Shown here: positions 5,808 to 6,586 of the stretch, piece by piece
Position numbering within the stretch: position 1 is the stretch's first letter
Layout of the letters: every line of letters begins with the position of its first letter
Assembly: GCA_031270145.1 (NCBI GenBank)
Contig: JAISYD010000333.1
Location: 1-6,586 of the forward strand
Length of the DNA: 6,586 nucleotides
Origin: Planctomycetota bacterium
GTDB lineage: Bacteria; Planctomycetota; SZUA-567
Direction of reading: 5' to 3'
The notes under the pieces: generated by a model
Databases searched by the model: none
The model's input: only the letters and a program-made list of their open reading frames with translations
Told to the model about the DNA's origin: nothing
Made by a program: the position numbers and the translations under genes

Positions 5808-6586
5808 TCATTTTCCCGCGCTTTCCCGTAACCTGGAAAGCCGATGCCGGATTTCATCGCCAGTCTCGCCGGATTCCGGCAAATCCGGGAGGATGGCGGA
5901 AAACGCCTCGGACAAATCCATATTCCGCTCCAGAAGCAGATAGGCGCCCTTGAAAAAAGCGGCGCCCTCGGCTCCCGGCAAGACCGCGGCCACCAGCGGA
6001 AGCGGCCCGTCCCGGATCCGGAAAAGGAAACGCTCCGCCGCGTCCACTCCAATGTCCGCCATCCTGGCGGGAATGGTTTCGCTCGCCGCCGCCGGAATCT
6101 CAAAACCCGCCTCCTCGCCGGAGGCAAGCAAAAGAATGCGCTTTGCCTCGAGAACGGCGCTCAGTTCCCGGGTCAAATCGTGCCCGGCGCCCAGCCAGAA
6201 CACGCCATCCCCCAACACTTCTAGGGCGGCGTCGGCCAGCGGCGCCAAAACCGGCCCGCTCTCGCCTCCGCCGATTTCCGGCCCGCCCCCATATGGGATG
6301 GCGAGTCCTTCCGGTTGGCGCGAATCGGAAAAAAGGACTCCGGTTTCGGCTGGCGCCGGCGTTTCCGAAGTCTCCGGAACCGGCGCGGATTCCGCCGCTC
6401 CGTCCGGAATCGGTTTATCCGCCTCTGGAATTTTCCCGGTTTCAACCGGCCGCGGCGATTCGCCGCTTGCCGACGCCGGTTCTTCAACCGCGGCCGGCGC
6501 TTCCGGCGGCTTGGGAACCTCCGCCGCCTTCGGCGTCTCCACCCGCGCCGCGGCTTCGACGTTCACCGGCGTCTCCACCCGCGCCG
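5808..6586 (-). CDS. Unrecognised acidic protein with Pro/Glu/Ala-rich repeat region (3' part of gene)
   Basis: I do not recognise this protein. The frame is open to the window edge, and a GTG at 6578 sits inside a repeat (ARVETP occurs before and after), so the true start probably lies outside. About 260 codons are visible. The first third (6342-6586) is low complexity, with Pro, Glu, Ala and Val in motifs such as ARVETP, EVPKPPEAP and ETSETPAPAE, and is probably disordered. The remainder looks folded: VLFSDSRQPEGLAIPYGGG, a Gly-rich stretch, then LADAALEVLGDGVFWLGAG, RILLLASGEEAGFEIP and FFKGAYLLLERNMDLSEAF, ending in charged RHRLSRLRESAGK. No cysteine, membrane segment or known catalytic motif is visible. 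The stop is 53 nt upstream of rnpB, on the same strand, with no convincing terminator between. A surface, envelope or scaffold role would fit the linker-plus-domain build but is only a guess. Confidence 0.75.
   Translation of the reverse strand, partial: ARVETPVNVEAAARVETPKAAEVPKPPEAPAAVEEPASASGESPRPVETGKIPEADKPIPDGAAESAPVPETSETPAPAETGVLFSDSRQPEGLAIPYGGGPEIGGGESGPVLAPLADAALEVLGDGVFWLGAGHDLTRELSAVLEAKRILLLASGEEAGFEIPAAASETIPARMADIGVDAAERFLFRIRDGPLPLVAAVLPGAEGAAFFKGAYLLLERNMDLSEAFSAILPDLPESGETGDEIRHRLSRLRESAGK
6531..6586 (-). repeat. Tandem repeat in the Pro/Glu-rich coding region
   Basis: An identical 20-bp sequence (plus strand CGGCGTCTCCACCCGCGCCG) occurs at 6531-6550 and 6567-6586, a spacing of 36 bp or 12 codons, in frame. 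Each copy encodes ARVETP. The second copy touches the window edge, so the array may continue upstream in the gene. Exact DNA identity over 20 bp suggests recent duplication rather than amino-acid bias alone. Confidence 0.6.

Noticed and set aside
5810..5826. Possible terminator hairpin at the end of the upstream protein gene (GGGAAAA-TGA-TTTTGCC)
   Set aside because: The stem is A+T-rich with a G-G mismatch, overlaps the stop codon and has no adjacent T-run.
5414..5953. Open frames on both strands across the rnpB region
   Set aside because: They overlap the RNase P RNA conserved blocks and pairing helices, have no Shine-Dalgarno support and show no protein-like pattern.
1..6586. CRISPR arrays, insertion sequences, tRNAs, toxin-antitoxin or phage genes
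   Set aside because: I looked for regularly spaced repeats, terminal inverted repeats, transposase motifs, tRNA cloverleaf signatures and small paired genes and found none that hold up.

Overview
The window is high-GC bacterial DNA (roughly two thirds G+C by eye), and every supported gene lies on the minus strand. Read in the direction of transcription, from high to low coordinates, it holds: the 3' part of an unrecognised acidic, Pro/Glu/Ala-rich protein gene (6586-5808); the RNase P RNA gene rnpB, bacterial type A (about 5755-5379); a YbgC-like hotdog acyl-CoA thioesterase (5348-4935); a 1015-residue exported TPR solenoid protein whose start codon overlaps the thioesterase stop (4938-1891); threonine synthase thrC (1812-418); and the 5' part of the peroxiredoxin gene ahpC (252-1), which runs off the window. 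Large plus-strand open frames are shadows produced by the G+C-rich codon use.

Transcription units, inferred from the sequence: rnpB has a weak promoter candidate just upstream and ends in a small hairpin followed by six T. The thioesterase begins only 23 nt after that T-run, so the thioesterase-TPR pair, and perhaps thrC 78 nt further on, is either read through from rnpB or driven by a promoter inside the rnpB sequence. A G+C-rich hairpin with a T-rich tail follows thrC. ahpC then starts a new unit with a clear sigma70-type promoter (TTGACA-17 nt-TAATAT) and a good Shine-Dalgarno sequence.

The functions are mostly housekeeping: tRNA 5'-end processing (rnpB), threonine biosynthesis (thrC), peroxide detoxification (ahpC) and probably acyl-CoA hydrolysis (thioesterase). 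The one tight functional link visible is the 4-nt ATGA overlap between the thioesterase and the exported TPR protein. It recalls proteobacterial tol-pal loci, where ybgC and the TPR protein cpoB share a cluster, but none of tolQRAB or pal is present here.

Organism: high G+C, a thrC with a four-cysteine N-terminal ribbon and a giant secreted TPR protein would suit a Planctomycetota/PVC-like or other deep-branching Gram-negative bacterium. This is a weak inference from protein style, not a placement. I see no mobile element, CRISPR array, tRNA, defence system or clear new biological system. The less ordinary points are the rnpB-operon junction, the short P3 of the RNase P RNA, the orphan TPR protein and the repeat-containing upstream protein.
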